Origin: Ruminococcaceae bacterium BL-4
GTDB taxonomy: Bacteria > Bacillota > Clostridia > Oscillospirales > Acutalibacteraceae
Direction: 5' to 3'
DNA length: 64,000 nt
Assembly (NCBI GenBank): GCA_902809935.1
Contig: LR778134.1
Location: 1,550,001 to 1,614,000, forward strand
Shown: positions 56,551 to 64,000 of the stretch, one piece after another
How positions within the stretch are numbered: the stretch's first letter is position 1
Layout: every line of letters begins with the position of its first letter
Made by a program: the position numbers and the translations under genes
Notes under the pieces: generated by a model
The model's input: the letters and a program-made list of their open reading frames with translations, nothing else
Databases searched by the model: none
What the model was told of the DNA's origin: nothing

Positions 56551-57456
56551 ATGGATTCTGAGATATTTAATTTGCAGAGAAGAACAGTCGCACACATGAC
56601 TTCACTTTCATGGAAGAACGTACCGCATGTATCATATGTATACGAGCCTGATATCACTGACTTCTATAATGACTTTTTAAAACTTGCCGAAGAACGAAAA
56701 AGGCTTGGATATAAAATTACATTTAATACAATGATGCTGAAAGTAGTTGCTGAGGGGTTATTAACATCACCGAAATTAAATTCCTATATAGAATATAATT
56801 ACAAGAAAACCGAAGGCTCAACACATATTCTTGATGAAATCAATATTTCAATACCATGGCTTTTATCTGACGGTAAAATGATTCCCCCAGCGATCCCTAA
56901 TGTCGGTAAAATGTCGCTCAATGAAATTGCGGAGTATATATTAAACCTATCAAAAAGAGTAGAAAAGACCAATATGGATGAGATGCTGTATAGAGCTGCA
57001 TTTGCTGATACAGTGAATGAATTAAAGAAATTTCATTTGACGATCATAAGAAGAATTATTGCGACTCAAATTACCAGACATAGGGTAAAAGGACTTAGGG
57101 GTAAGGAAAAAGAAAATTATTATAAGATACCGCAAAAGGAACGTTTAACAGAAAAAGATATCATGTCCGGTACCGTAACGGTGTCGAATATAGGGCCTCT
57201 ATATAAAGAGCAAAAGGGTGCCTTTGCATTGTTGGAAATTGTACCTCCACAGGTTTTTGCAGTTGGGATTGGATCCATTCAGGAACGGCCGGGCGTGTAT
57301 ATACAAAAAGATGGAAACAAAGGAATTGGGATCAGAAAGATACTTCCGATGTGTTTAGTATTTGACCATAGAGCAGTTGATTTTAATTCTATTATTCCGT
57401 TTCTAAAAAGACTTGACGAAATTTTTGCAAAACCAAGTATGATTCATCAGTGGTAA
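56551..57456 (+). CDS. Stand-alone 2-oxoacid dehydrogenase E2-type acyltransferase domain
   Basis: 301 residues from the ATG at 56551 (AGGGGG upstream). It corresponds to the catalytic domain of E2 acyltransferases only: PHVSYVYEPDIT, TFNTMMLKVVAEGL, GTVTVSNIG, and CLVFDHRAVDF with the catalytic His of the D-H-R-x-x-D motif. There is no lipoyl or E1/E3-binding domain, and no E1 or E3 gene nearby, so it is not a dehydrogenase component. With the condensation-type acyltransferase it likely makes an acylated small molecule or lipid. The product is unknown. Confidence 0.78.
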   Translation: MDSEIFNLQRRTVAHMTSLSWKNVPHVSYVYEPDITDFYNDFLKLAEERKRLGYKITFNTMMLKVVAEGLLTSPKLNSYIEYNYKKTEGSTHILDEINISIPWLLSDGKMIPPAIPNVGKMSLNEIAEYILNLSKRVEKTNMDEMLYRAAFADTVNELKKFHLTIIRRIIATQITRHRVKGLRGKEKENYYKIPQKERLTEKDIMSGTVTVSNIGPLYKEQKGAFALLEIVPPQVFAVGIGSIQERPGVYIQKDGNKGIGIRKILPMCLVFDHRAVDFNSIIPFLKRLDEIFAKPSMIHQW

Positions 57457-57588
57457 AAAACAGCTGCTTTTATTTTTAAACGTCATGGTAATTTGTTTTT
57501 TTCTTAAAATACGATAAGCAATGCCACCGTTTTATTGTAAATTAAAAAAATTCAGTTATAAACCATTAGAATTAAAATGATGTACTCC

Positions 57589-57617
57589 TTGAAGAAGATT
57601 TTAGATCATGGTATAAT
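57589..57617 (+). promoter_or_regulatory. Promoter of lepB
   Basis: TTGAAG, 17 bp and TATAAT, about 36 bp before the start codon. Confidence 0.75.
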
Positions 57618-57652
57618 AATCTCTATCCCTAAATGAAAAAGGGGGGCATTAG

Positions 57653-58180
57653 ATGGAACAACAAGAAAAAAATGATGGGCTTAAAAAGGAATTTTTCAGC
57701 TGGCTGCGCACGATTGTGCTGACGGTTGTTATTACATTATTATTTTGTCAATTTATAGCAAGACCAAGCAGAGTAGATGGAAGAAGTATGGAAAATACTT
57801 TTTATAATAATGATATGGTCATTCTTTGGGAGCTCAATTACAAACCACAGCGTGGAGATGTTATCGTGTGCAACAACAAAAACCCGCTCAATGAGAACCT
57901 CATTAAGAGAGTGATTGCACTTCCGGGAGATCAAATTACCGTTCGGAACGGTACAGTTACTGTTAATGGGGAACAGCTTAATGAACCCTATGTGAAAGAA
58001 GCAGTATGGAGCGGATATAATGTTCAGATGACAGTTCCCGAAGGTAAGATTTTTTTGATGGGCGATAATCGAAATAATTCAGCTGACAGCCGTATGATCG
58101 GACCTTTAGACACTTCAGCGATTATTGGGAAAGCTGTATTTCGTTTTTTCCCGTTTGATCGATTTGGCTCAGTTTCATAA
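57653..58180 (+). CDS. lepB: Signal peptidase I
   Basis: 175 residues. One N-terminal transmembrane anchor (RTIVLTVVITLLFCQFI) is followed by the S26 peptidase domain: Ser45 in GRSMENTF is the nucleophile, Lys85 in IKRVIALPGD the general base, and GDNRNNSADSR the third conserved box. It removes signal peptides at the outer face of the membrane. AGGGGGG-type ribosome site before the ATG. It is monocistronic, between its own promoter and a terminator. Confidence 0.93.
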   Translation: MEQQEKNDGLKKEFFSWLRTIVLTVVITLLFCQFIARPSRVDGRSMENTFYNNDMVILWELNYKPQRGDVIVCNNKNPLNENLIKRVIALPGDQITVRNGTVTVNGEQLNEPYVKEAVWSGYNVQMTVPEGKIFLMGDNRNNSADSRMIGPLDTSAIIGKAVFRFFPFDRFGSVS

Positions 58181-58206
58181 CTAAATAGTATCCTGTAGAG
58201 ATAGGA

Positions 58207-58240
58207 AAAGACCCAGGTGGAATTCACCTGGGCCTTTTCT
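58207..58240 (+). terminator. Terminator after lepB
   Basis: GACCCAGGTG pairs with CACCTGGGCC, followed by TTTTC. Confidence 0.88.
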
Positions 58241-58286
58241 TTATCAGGAGGAGATTGATTCAAAAGATTTTCTCTTATAATTATGT

Positions 58287-60059
58287 TTAGTCGCCCTGTA
58301 AAGCATCATATCCGGTTTCTCCGGTACGAACCTTTACGACATTTTCAACGTCGTAAACAAAGATCTTGCCGTCACCGATGTGGCCTGTATAGAGTGTCTT
58401 TTTGGCAGTTTCGATTACTGTGTCTACCGGAACTGCAGAAACGACGATATCAAGCTGTACCTTTGGATGGAGAGCGACATCCTCAATTCTTACACCGCGG
58501 TAAAATTCTGCATGGCCTTTTTGTGTACCACATCCCATAACTTTTGTAAAGGTCATGCCCATCACGCCAAGACGGTTCATCGCATTTTTCATGTCTTCTA
58601 CTTTTTCTTCATTAAAAATGATTGTGACTTTTGTCATTTTAGCTCCCGGTCTGCTGGAAATTTTGGGAGCAGGAATATGCGTTACAGAGACGGCATGCTC
58701 GACAGAAGAGTTGAAGGCGGTATCAACAGAAAAGTCCCCATTGCTGATTCCATCCAGCACGGTTGGAGCAATTGGCATAAAGTCTGCATAAGAAGAAGCA
58801 ATGCCGTGCTCGGTGATATCGAGACCACGGAGCTCTTCTTCTTTGCTGCAGCGCAATCCAATGGTATGGTTCAGGATTTGGAACACAATGGTAATCGTGA
58901 TAGAAACGAAAATTGCTACAGAAATTACGCCGAGGAGCTGGATGCCCAAAAATTCTGCGCCGCCGCCATAAAGCAGTCCTTTTTTCGTTGCGAAAAGGCC
59001 AGTGAGGATAGTACCGCTTGCACCGCACAGACAATGGACGCCAACTGCGCCGACCGGATCATCAATCTTTAGCTTTTTGTCAATAAATTCAATACCAAAA
59101 ACCACCACAAATCCCGCAATCAGACCGATCATAGCAGCGCCAAAAGGATCGACTAAATCACAGCCTGCGGTGATTGCAACTAAACCGGCTAGGCAGCCGT
59201 TTAGTGTCATCGAAATATCAGGCTTTTTATAACGGACCCAGGTAATGATCATAACAGTGCAGGTAGCGACGGCGGCAGCCAAATTTGTTGTCATAAAGAT
59301 ATGGCCGGCAGAAACTGCTGGGTCGGCAGAAAGCGTATTGCCGTCAGCACTGAGCATCCCTACTGTGGAAGCACCGTTAAATCCGAACCAGCAGAACCAA
59401 AGAATAAAGCAGCCAAGAGCACCGAGGGTCAGACTGTGGCCAAGAATTGCTTTTGGTTTTCCATCTTTGTCGTATTTACCGATACGAGGTCCAAGAATTT
59501 TTGCGCCGATTAGAGCACAAACGCCACCAACCATGTGAACAGCAGTGGAACCGGCAAAATCATGAAATCCGAGTTGCGCAAGCCAGCCGCCGCCCCAGAT
59601 CCAGTGCCCGGAAATGGGGTAAATGAAAGCGCTGATACAGGCAGAATAAATGCAGTACGAAATAAATTTGGTTCGTTCTGCCATAGCACCGGAAACAATT
59701 GTTGCAGCAGTTGCACAAAACACGGTTTGAAAGATTACAAAAGACCATTTGTCTACTCCGGCGGGTAGAGAATAGGAATTTGAGGCGATCATGGGATCAA
59801 ACCATCCCAGAATTGGATTGACATCTCCGCTGGCGGCAATTCCGCCAAACATAATTCCAAAGCCTAAAAGCCAGTAAATTGGGGTGCCGATACAAAAATC
59901 CATCATGTTTTTCATGATGATGTTGCCGGCATTTTTTGCACGGGTAAAGCCGGTTTCAACCATTGCAAATCCAGCTTGCATAAAGAAGACCAGTGCCGCT
60001 CCGACAAGTACCCAGGTGGTGTTTACAGCAGAAAAAATTGCAGTTGTATTACCATCCAT
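58287..60059 (-). CDS. amt: Ammonium transporter with fused C-terminal PII domain
   Basis: 590 residues. Residues 1-455 are an 11-helix Amt channel (AALVFFMQAGFAMVETGF, DFAGSTAVHMVGGVCAL). After a linker, residues 475-590 form a PII (GlnB/GlnK) domain: MTKVTIIFNEEKVEDMKNAM, the T-loop region GTQKGHAEFYRGVRI, and TGHIGDGKIFVYDVENV at the ATP/2-oxoglutarate site. Free GlnK plugs Amt when nitrogen is plentiful; here sensor and channel are one chain. It follows the glutamine synthetase gene on the same strand, with a terminator between. Confidence 0.93.
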   Translation of the reverse strand: MDGNTTAIFSAVNTTWVLVGAALVFFMQAGFAMVETGFTRAKNAGNIIMKNMMDFCIGTPIYWLLGFGIMFGGIAASGDVNPILGWFDPMIASNSYSLPAGVDKWSFVIFQTVFCATAATIVSGAMAERTKFISYCIYSACISAFIYPISGHWIWGGGWLAQLGFHDFAGSTAVHMVGGVCALIGAKILGPRIGKYDKDGKPKAILGHSLTLGALGCFILWFCWFGFNGASTVGMLSADGNTLSADPAVSAGHIFMTTNLAAAVATCTVMIITWVRYKKPDISMTLNGCLAGLVAITAGCDLVDPFGAAMIGLIAGFVVVFGIEFIDKKLKIDDPVGAVGVHCLCGASGTILTGLFATKKGLLYGGGAEFLGIQLLGVISVAIFVSITITIVFQILNHTIGLRCSKEEELRGLDITEHGIASSYADFMPIAPTVLDGISNGDFSVDTAFNSSVEHAVSVTHIPAPKISSRPGAKMTKVTIIFNEEKVEDMKNAMNRLGVMGMTFTKVMGCGTQKGHAEFYRGVRIEDVALHPKVQLDIVVSAVPVDTVIETAKKTLYTGHIGDGKIFVYDVENVVKVRTGETGYDALQGD

Positions 60060-60101
60060 AAAATTTTACCTCCTCTATTTAAGTGTGCGAAAGGGGAATA
60101 T

Positions 60102-60150
60102 AAAAAAGGAGGTATGCCTGACCGAATCCGCAATTTCGATCAGACACACC
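60102..60150 (-). terminator. Strong hairpin terminator between glnN and amt
   Basis: On the minus strand a 16-bp stem (GGTGTGTCTGATCGAA with TTCGGTCAGGCATACC, a few G-T pairs) is followed by TCCTTTTTT. It would end glnN transcripts or attenuate entry into amt. Confidence 0.85.
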
Positions 60151-60180
60151 CCTTTGTGCGCATTAAGTTTTAATGGATTA

Positions 60181-62280
60181 TCAGTCTGGGTAGAACAGCA
60201 GGTCGCTGTAAGTTGGGAATGGCCAGTATTTTTTCGAAGTAAGGGTTTCCAATTTGTCAACACTCTCACGTAAAGATGTCATAGCAGGCAGAACCTCTTT
60301 GCAGTAAGCATCCGAACAAGCTTTATTTGTCTTTTTGGTATCTGCTTTTTTAACGGCGTCACTCAAAGCAGACAGCTCTTCATAAGCTTTGTCAGTCAGA
60401 TCGGATAGTTTTTCCAACAGGGAGCTTTCCATTTTGCATTTAAGTGCGCTGTTAACCGCTTTTTTGTGCATAGCAGAAAGGCTGATGCTGTCTGTATAGG
60501 CGGAAACAGCAGGAAGAATCTGTTTAGAAGTCATATCCATCATTGTTAGAGCTTCAATTTTAAGCGTCTTGCTATAGTTTTCAACGAGAATTTCATAACG
60601 AGAATGAATTTCTGTTTCAGTTAAGACTTTATGCTTTGTAAAGAGCTTAATGTTCTTGTCGGCAACAAAATACGGGAGCGCATCCATTGTTGTAGGCAGA
60701 TTGAGCAGTCCGCGTTTTTTGGCTTCTTCCAGCCAAGCATCGTTGTAGCCGTCCCCGTTAAAGATAATACGTTTGTGCTCTTTAATGACGGCTTTGATCA
60801 ATTTGTGCAAGGATTTTTTGAAGTCAGAGGCATTTTCCAAAACATCTGCAAATTCTTCCAGTTCTTCAGCAACTGCAGTGTTCAGAACAACGTTTGGACC
60901 AGAGACAGAGAGGGAAGAACCCAGCATACGGAATTCAAATTTATTGCCGGTAAAGGCAAATGGAGAAGTACGGTTTCGGTCGGTAGAGTCCTTTGGAAAA
61001 TGCGGGAGGACTGTAACGCCAACTTCCATGCTTTCTTTATTTTTAGGATTGTACGGCTTGCCGGATTCAATGCTTTCCAGAATTTCTGTCAGCTCATCTC
61101 CGAGGAACATGGAGACAACAGCCGGTGGTGCTTCGTTCGCACCTAAACGGTGATCATTGCCAGGAGTTGCAACGGAAATTCTCAGAAGATCCTGATATTC
61201 ATCTACTGCTTTAATAACTGCAGTAAGGAAGAGCAGGAACTGTGCGTTTTCCATAGGAGAATCGCCGGGCTCCAAAAGGTTGACGCCAGTATTGGTGGAC
61301 ATAGACCAGTTATTGTGTTTACCGGAACCATTCACGCCGTCGAACGGTTTTTCATGAAGCAGGCAGTAAAGATTATGCTTTTCTGCGACTTTTTTCATGA
61401 TTTCCATTGTCAGCTGATTGTGATCCGTTGCTGTGTTGGTATCTGTGAAGATAGGAGCCATCTCGTGCTGTGACGGGGCTACTTCATTATGCTCTGTTTT
61501 CGCGAGAATGCCGAGTTTCCACAGCTCTTCGTTTAAATCGTTCATAAAAGCAGCGACCCGAGGTTTGATTGCGCCGAAATAGTGATCTTCCATCTCCTGG
61601 CCACGGGGAGGCATTGCACCAAAAAGGGTACGTCCGGTTAAGACCATATCTTCCCGCTGATTATACATGTCACGATCGACCAGAAAATACTCCTGTTCGG
61701 GGCCGACGGTCGTTTTAGTGCTTGTAACGTCTTCGTTTCCAAAGAGCTTCAAAATACGCATTGCCTGCTTGTTGAGAGCTTCGGTAGAACGCAGCAGTGG
61801 GGTTTTTTTATCCAGTGCTTCTCCCGTGTAGCTGCAGAAAATGGTAGGAATGCAGAGGGTATTGCCTTTGATAAAGGCACAGCTGGTAGGATCCCATGCC
61901 GTATAGCCGCGAGCTTCAAAAGTTGCGCGCAGACCACCGGAAGGGAAGGAACTTGCATCTGGCTCGCCACGGACCAGTTCTTTTCCGGAGAATTCCATGA
62001 CAACTTTTCCGGTTGCCTCTGGGCTGATAAAGCTATCGTGCTTTTCGGCAGTGATGCCGGTCATCGGCTGGAACCAGTGTGTAAAATGGGTACAGCCATT
62101 TTCTACCGCCCAGTCTTTCATTGCATTGGCAACCGGATCAGCAATGGAGAGATCCAATGGCTTGCCGTCTTCAATCGTTTTCCGCAAAGCCTTATAAGTG
62201 GTATGGGGCAAACGTGCTTTCATAATGGTATCGTTGAACACCAATTTTCCAAATAATTCGGGAATACATTTTGTTGACAT
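60181..62280 (-). CDS. glnN: Glutamine synthetase type III
   Basis: 699 residues, the large GSIII form (GSI is about 450). Recognisable parts are THWFQPMTG in the N-terminal domain, [31 protein letters not shown] with catalytic glutamates, and [15 protein letters not shown]-type and [12 protein letters not shown] segments. It makes glutamine from glutamate and ammonia with ATP in the cytosol. AGGAGG precedes the ATG. A promoter and a promoter-proximal terminator lie in its leader. Confidence 0.95.
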   Translation of the reverse strand: MSTKCIPELFGKLVFNDTIMKARLPHTTYKALRKTIEDGKPLDLSIADPVANAMKDWAVENGCTHFTHWFQPMTGITAEKHDSFISPEATGKVVMEFSGKELVRGEPDASSFPSGGLRATFEARGYTAWDPTSCAFIKGNTLCIPTIFCSYTGEALDKKTPLLRSTEALNKQAMRILKLFGNEDVTSTKTTVGPEQEYFLVDRDMYNQREDMVLTGRTLFGAMPPRGQEMEDHYFGAIKPRVAAFMNDLNEELWKLGILAKTEHNEVAPSQHEMAPIFTDTNTATDHNQLTMEIMKKVAEKHNLYCLLHEKPFDGVNGSGKHNNWSMSTNTGVNLLEPGDSPMENAQFLLFLTAVIKAVDEYQDLLRISVATPGNDHRLGANEAPPAVVSMFLGDELTEILESIESGKPYNPKNKESMEVGVTVLPHFPKDSTDRNRTSPFAFTGNKFEFRMLGSSLSVSGPNVVLNTAVAEELEEFADVLENASDFKKSLHKLIKAVIKEHKRIIFNGDGYNDAWLEEAKKRGLLNLPTTMDALPYFVADKNIKLFTKHKVLTETEIHSRYEILVENYSKTLKIEALTMMDMTSKQILPAVSAYTDSISLSAMHKKAVNSALKCKMESSLLEKLSDLTDKAYEELSALSDAVKKADTKKTNKACSDAYCKEVLPAMTSLRESVDKLETLTSKKYWPFPTYSDLLFYPD

Positions 62281-62381
62281 CGTTCTTACCTCCTGATTTT
62301 AATCATAAGAAACGGTTTGACAAACTAAAAGGATAACAAGATGAAACGACTATCTTGTATTTAAACAGCAGGGATAAACAT

Positions 62382-62415
62382 AAAAAAAGGCACTGCGGGA
62401 AAAACCCGCAGCGCC
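62382..62415 (-). terminator. Promoter-proximal terminator in the glnN leader
   Basis: On the minus strand GGCGCTGCGGG and CCCGCAGTGCC pair around five T, followed by seven T. It begins about 12 bp after the predicted glnN transcription start and ends about 100 bp before the start codon, so it can attenuate glnN. A weaker hairpin (ACAAGAT/ATCTTGT, 62336-62358) follows. Confidence 0.8.
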
Positions 62416-62433
62416 TTTGCTGTTATGCTTTGA

Positions 62434-62462
62434 ATTATAAACTAGAGAGGCACAGATGTCAA
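62434..62462 (-). promoter_or_regulatory. Promoter of glnN
   Basis: On the minus strand a perfect TTGACA, 17 bp and TATAAT. The rest of the gap 62463-62615 is AT-rich without recognisable features. Confidence 0.85.
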
Positions 62463-62615
62463 TGCTTTTTTGCCAAAATCTAAAAATAAGCCAAAACAAT
62501 GAAATATTTAAACTTAATAAATTCAAGTTTGTGCGCTTTTACACATCAAATATAAACATTACAACTTTTTAATGCAAGTTTAAAATATAAAAATGCAAAT
62601 TTTCTAAAAAAGGCC

Positions 62616-62645
62616 TTGACCTTTTAAAACGAAGCGCTCTATAAT
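62616..62645 (+). promoter_or_regulatory. Promoter of the glutamate synthase genes
   Basis: TTGACC, 18 bp and TATAAT. A leader of about 130 nt follows without an obvious terminator. Confidence 0.75.
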
Positions 62646-62783
62646 AGCAACTACAACAAACAAGTCGTTTTGCGCAAAAACTTTATTTTGGAACGTCATT
62701 TTAAAATTTTCTTATTCAAGAGAAAAAATAAAGACCGTTTGCTTTTGAAAACTTAAAATTGTAACGGCCGAGGAGGAAGCAAC

Positions 62784-63878
62784 ATGGAAAAAGAAGGTCA
62801 GGTGAGGATCCCGGCCGGTTGTGCGATTTCTGGAATCTTTTGTAAAGATGGGCGTAGAATCAGCGGAGGAAAGATGATTGATTCGATTGCTTTAATGCAT
62901 GACCGGAGCAATGGATTAGGCGGTGGATTTGCGGGGTATGGAATTTATCCGGAAAATAAGGATAGTTACGCATTCCACGTGTTTTATGACAGTCAAAAGG
63001 CCAAAGAAGAATGTGAGCACTTTTTAGACCATCACTTTGATTTGGTAAACTTGTCAAAAATTCCGATTCGACGTCATCCAAGAATTACGAATGAGCCACT
63101 GATCTGGCGGTATTTTGTAAATCCTCTGCCAACTCGTTTAAAGGAAAGCCAGTTGGATGAACGTGAATATGTAATGCGCTGTGTCATGCGGATTAATACC
63201 CAGATCCCCGGCGCATATGTCTTTTCTTCCGGGAAAAATATGGGCGTTTTCAAAGCGGTTGGATATCCGGAAGACGTAGGCGAGTTTTATCGTTTAGAGG
63301 AGTATTCCGGATATTGCTGGACGGCACACGGACGTTATCCGACCAACACCCCTGGCTGGTGGGGAGGAGCACATCCGTTTGCACTGCTCGACTACAGTAT
63401 TGTACATAATGGGGAAATTTCTTCCTACGATGCAAATCGTCGCTATATTGAAATGTATGGTTATAAATGTAATCTTCTCACCGATACAGAGGTTATTACC
63501 TACATCATTGATTACCTTAATCGCAGACAGGGACTTACGATGCAGGAAGTTGCCAGTGTGATTGCAGCACCGTTCTGGGGAACCATCGAACATCGGCCGG
63601 AGCCTGAGAGAAGTCAGCTCGCTTATTTGCGTAACACTTTTGCAAGCCTTTTGATCACCGGACCTTTTTCAATCCTTGTAGGCTTTTCCGGAGGCCTGAT
63701 GGCGCTCAATGATCGGTTAAAGCTGCGGTCGCTTGTAGCGGCAGAAAAAGATGAGACCGTCTATATTGCCAGTGAGGAAAGTGCAATTCGCAAGATTCAA
63801 CCAGATCTTGATCGGATTTGGGCGCCCCGCGGTGGTGAACCGCTGATTTTTCATTTAAATGAGGGGGTAGAGTGCTGA
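62784..63878 (+). CDS. Glutamate synthase, glutamine amidotransferase (class II) subunit
   Basis: 364 residues matching domain 1 of GltB as a separate protein. The probable N-terminal nucleophile is Cys13 in PAGCAISGIF, exposed after removal of a short propeptide. HDRSNGLGGGFAGYGIYP, AHGRYPTNTPGWWGGAHPFALLDYSIVHNGEISSY and DTEVITYIIDYL follow the Ntn-amidotransferase pattern. It releases ammonia from glutamine for the FMN subunit encoded next (TGATG overlap). The split arrangement resembles that of archaea and Clostridia. GAGGAGG precedes the ATG. Confidence 0.9.
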   Translation: MEKEGQVRIPAGCAISGIFCKDGRRISGGKMIDSIALMHDRSNGLGGGFAGYGIYPENKDSYAFHVFYDSQKAKEECEHFLDHHFDLVNLSKIPIRRHPRITNEPLIWRYFVNPLPTRLKESQLDEREYVMRCVMRINTQIPGAYVFSSGKNMGVFKAVGYPEDVGEFYRLEEYSGYCWTAHGRYPTNTPGWWGGAHPFALLDYSIVHNGEISSYDANRRYIEMYGYKCNLLTDTEVITYIIDYLNRRQGLTMQEVASVIAAPFWGTIEHRPEPERSQLAYLRNTFASLLITGPFSILVGFSGGLMALNDRLKLRSLVAAEKDETVYIASEESAIRKIQPDLDRIWAPRGGEPLIFHLNEGVEC

Positions 63879-64000
63879 TGAATGTCAATTATGAGCTTCC
63901 AGCTTATGAAATTGTGCGAAATGAAGCGCGCTGTATTGGATGCCGTCTTTGCGAGGAGCAATGTGCGAATGAAGTGCATTCTTTTGATCAAGAACATCAT
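63878..64000 (+). CDS. Glutamate synthase FMN/Fe-S subunit, N-terminal part (partial)
   Basis: Only 41 codons are in the window. The ATG overlaps the upstream stop (TGATG). The start MNVNYELPAYEIVRNEAR leads into CIGCRLCEEQC, a 4Fe-4S ferredoxin-type motif found at the N-terminus of split glutamate synthase large subunits. The catalytic FMN domain would lie beyond the right edge. Confidence 0.8.
   Translation, partial: MNVNYELPAYEIVRNEARCIGCRLCEEQCANEVHSFDQEHH

Overview
The window comes from a low-GC, spore-forming member of the Clostridia. A dipicolinate synthase end, a type III glutamine synthetase, a CBS-domain manganese pyrophosphatase, an AmmeMemoRadiSam locus, T-box control and AGGAGG-type ribosome binding sites all fit Oscillospirales-like Firmicutes; the exact genus is not decidable from sequence reading alone. 

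Layout. (1) 1-10.3 kb is chromosome: the end of spoVFB, an O-acetylhomoserine sulfhydrylase-like gene, a DUF362 ferredoxin protein with an MmcQ/YjbR gene, the AmmeMemoRadiSam pair, a probable SOS-regulated radical-SAM DNA repair pair, ppaC, and a tRNA-Glu / 5S rRNA / tRNA-Asn / tRNA-CAT cluster. (2) 10,249-51,486 is an apparently complete siphovirus-type prophage of about 41.2 kb, bounded by a 59-bp duplication of the 3' part of the CAT-anticodon tRNA gene. From the left it holds cargo genes (a HEPN-like protein and a GT2 plus DUF6020 membrane pair), lysis, tail, head and packaging genes, a DNA methyltransferase, a candidate late activator, replication and recombination genes (DnaD/DUF6017-like initiator, MBL protein, RecT, SbcC-like ATPase), regulators (a lone Spo0A DNA-binding domain and an AbrB-type protein), an XRE/ImmA lysogeny switch, a lipoprotein and the integrase next to attR. 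(3) 51,487-52,524 is the decayed left end of an earlier related prophage at the same tRNA, carrying a different cargo gene (CDP-alcohol phosphatidyltransferase); 54.17-54.39 kb may be a still older trace. (4) 52.6-64 kb is chromosome again: a T-box controlled BASS transporter, a TetR regulator diverging from two acyltransferase genes, signal peptidase I, and a nitrogen-assimilation block (Amt-PII fusion, GSIII, split glutamate synthase).

How parts work together. The prophage has a leftward early operon starting near 48.2 kb, and a late module apparently driven from a promoter at 37.95-38.02 kb. That promoter's -35 position is the last of six CCGGAG boxes spaced exactly 10 bp apart, and it lies directly downstream of the DUF1492/ArpU-like regulator gene. 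This is the best candidate here for an undescribed regulatory system. Other items that stand out are a minor capsid (MuF) protein with a C-terminal HECGH metallopeptidase-like domain followed by two tiny genes, cargo cassettes that share an upstream motif in both the resident and the remnant prophage, two lipoprotein cargo genes with nearly identical 5' ends, and phage-borne versions of host transition-state regulators in a host that sporulates.
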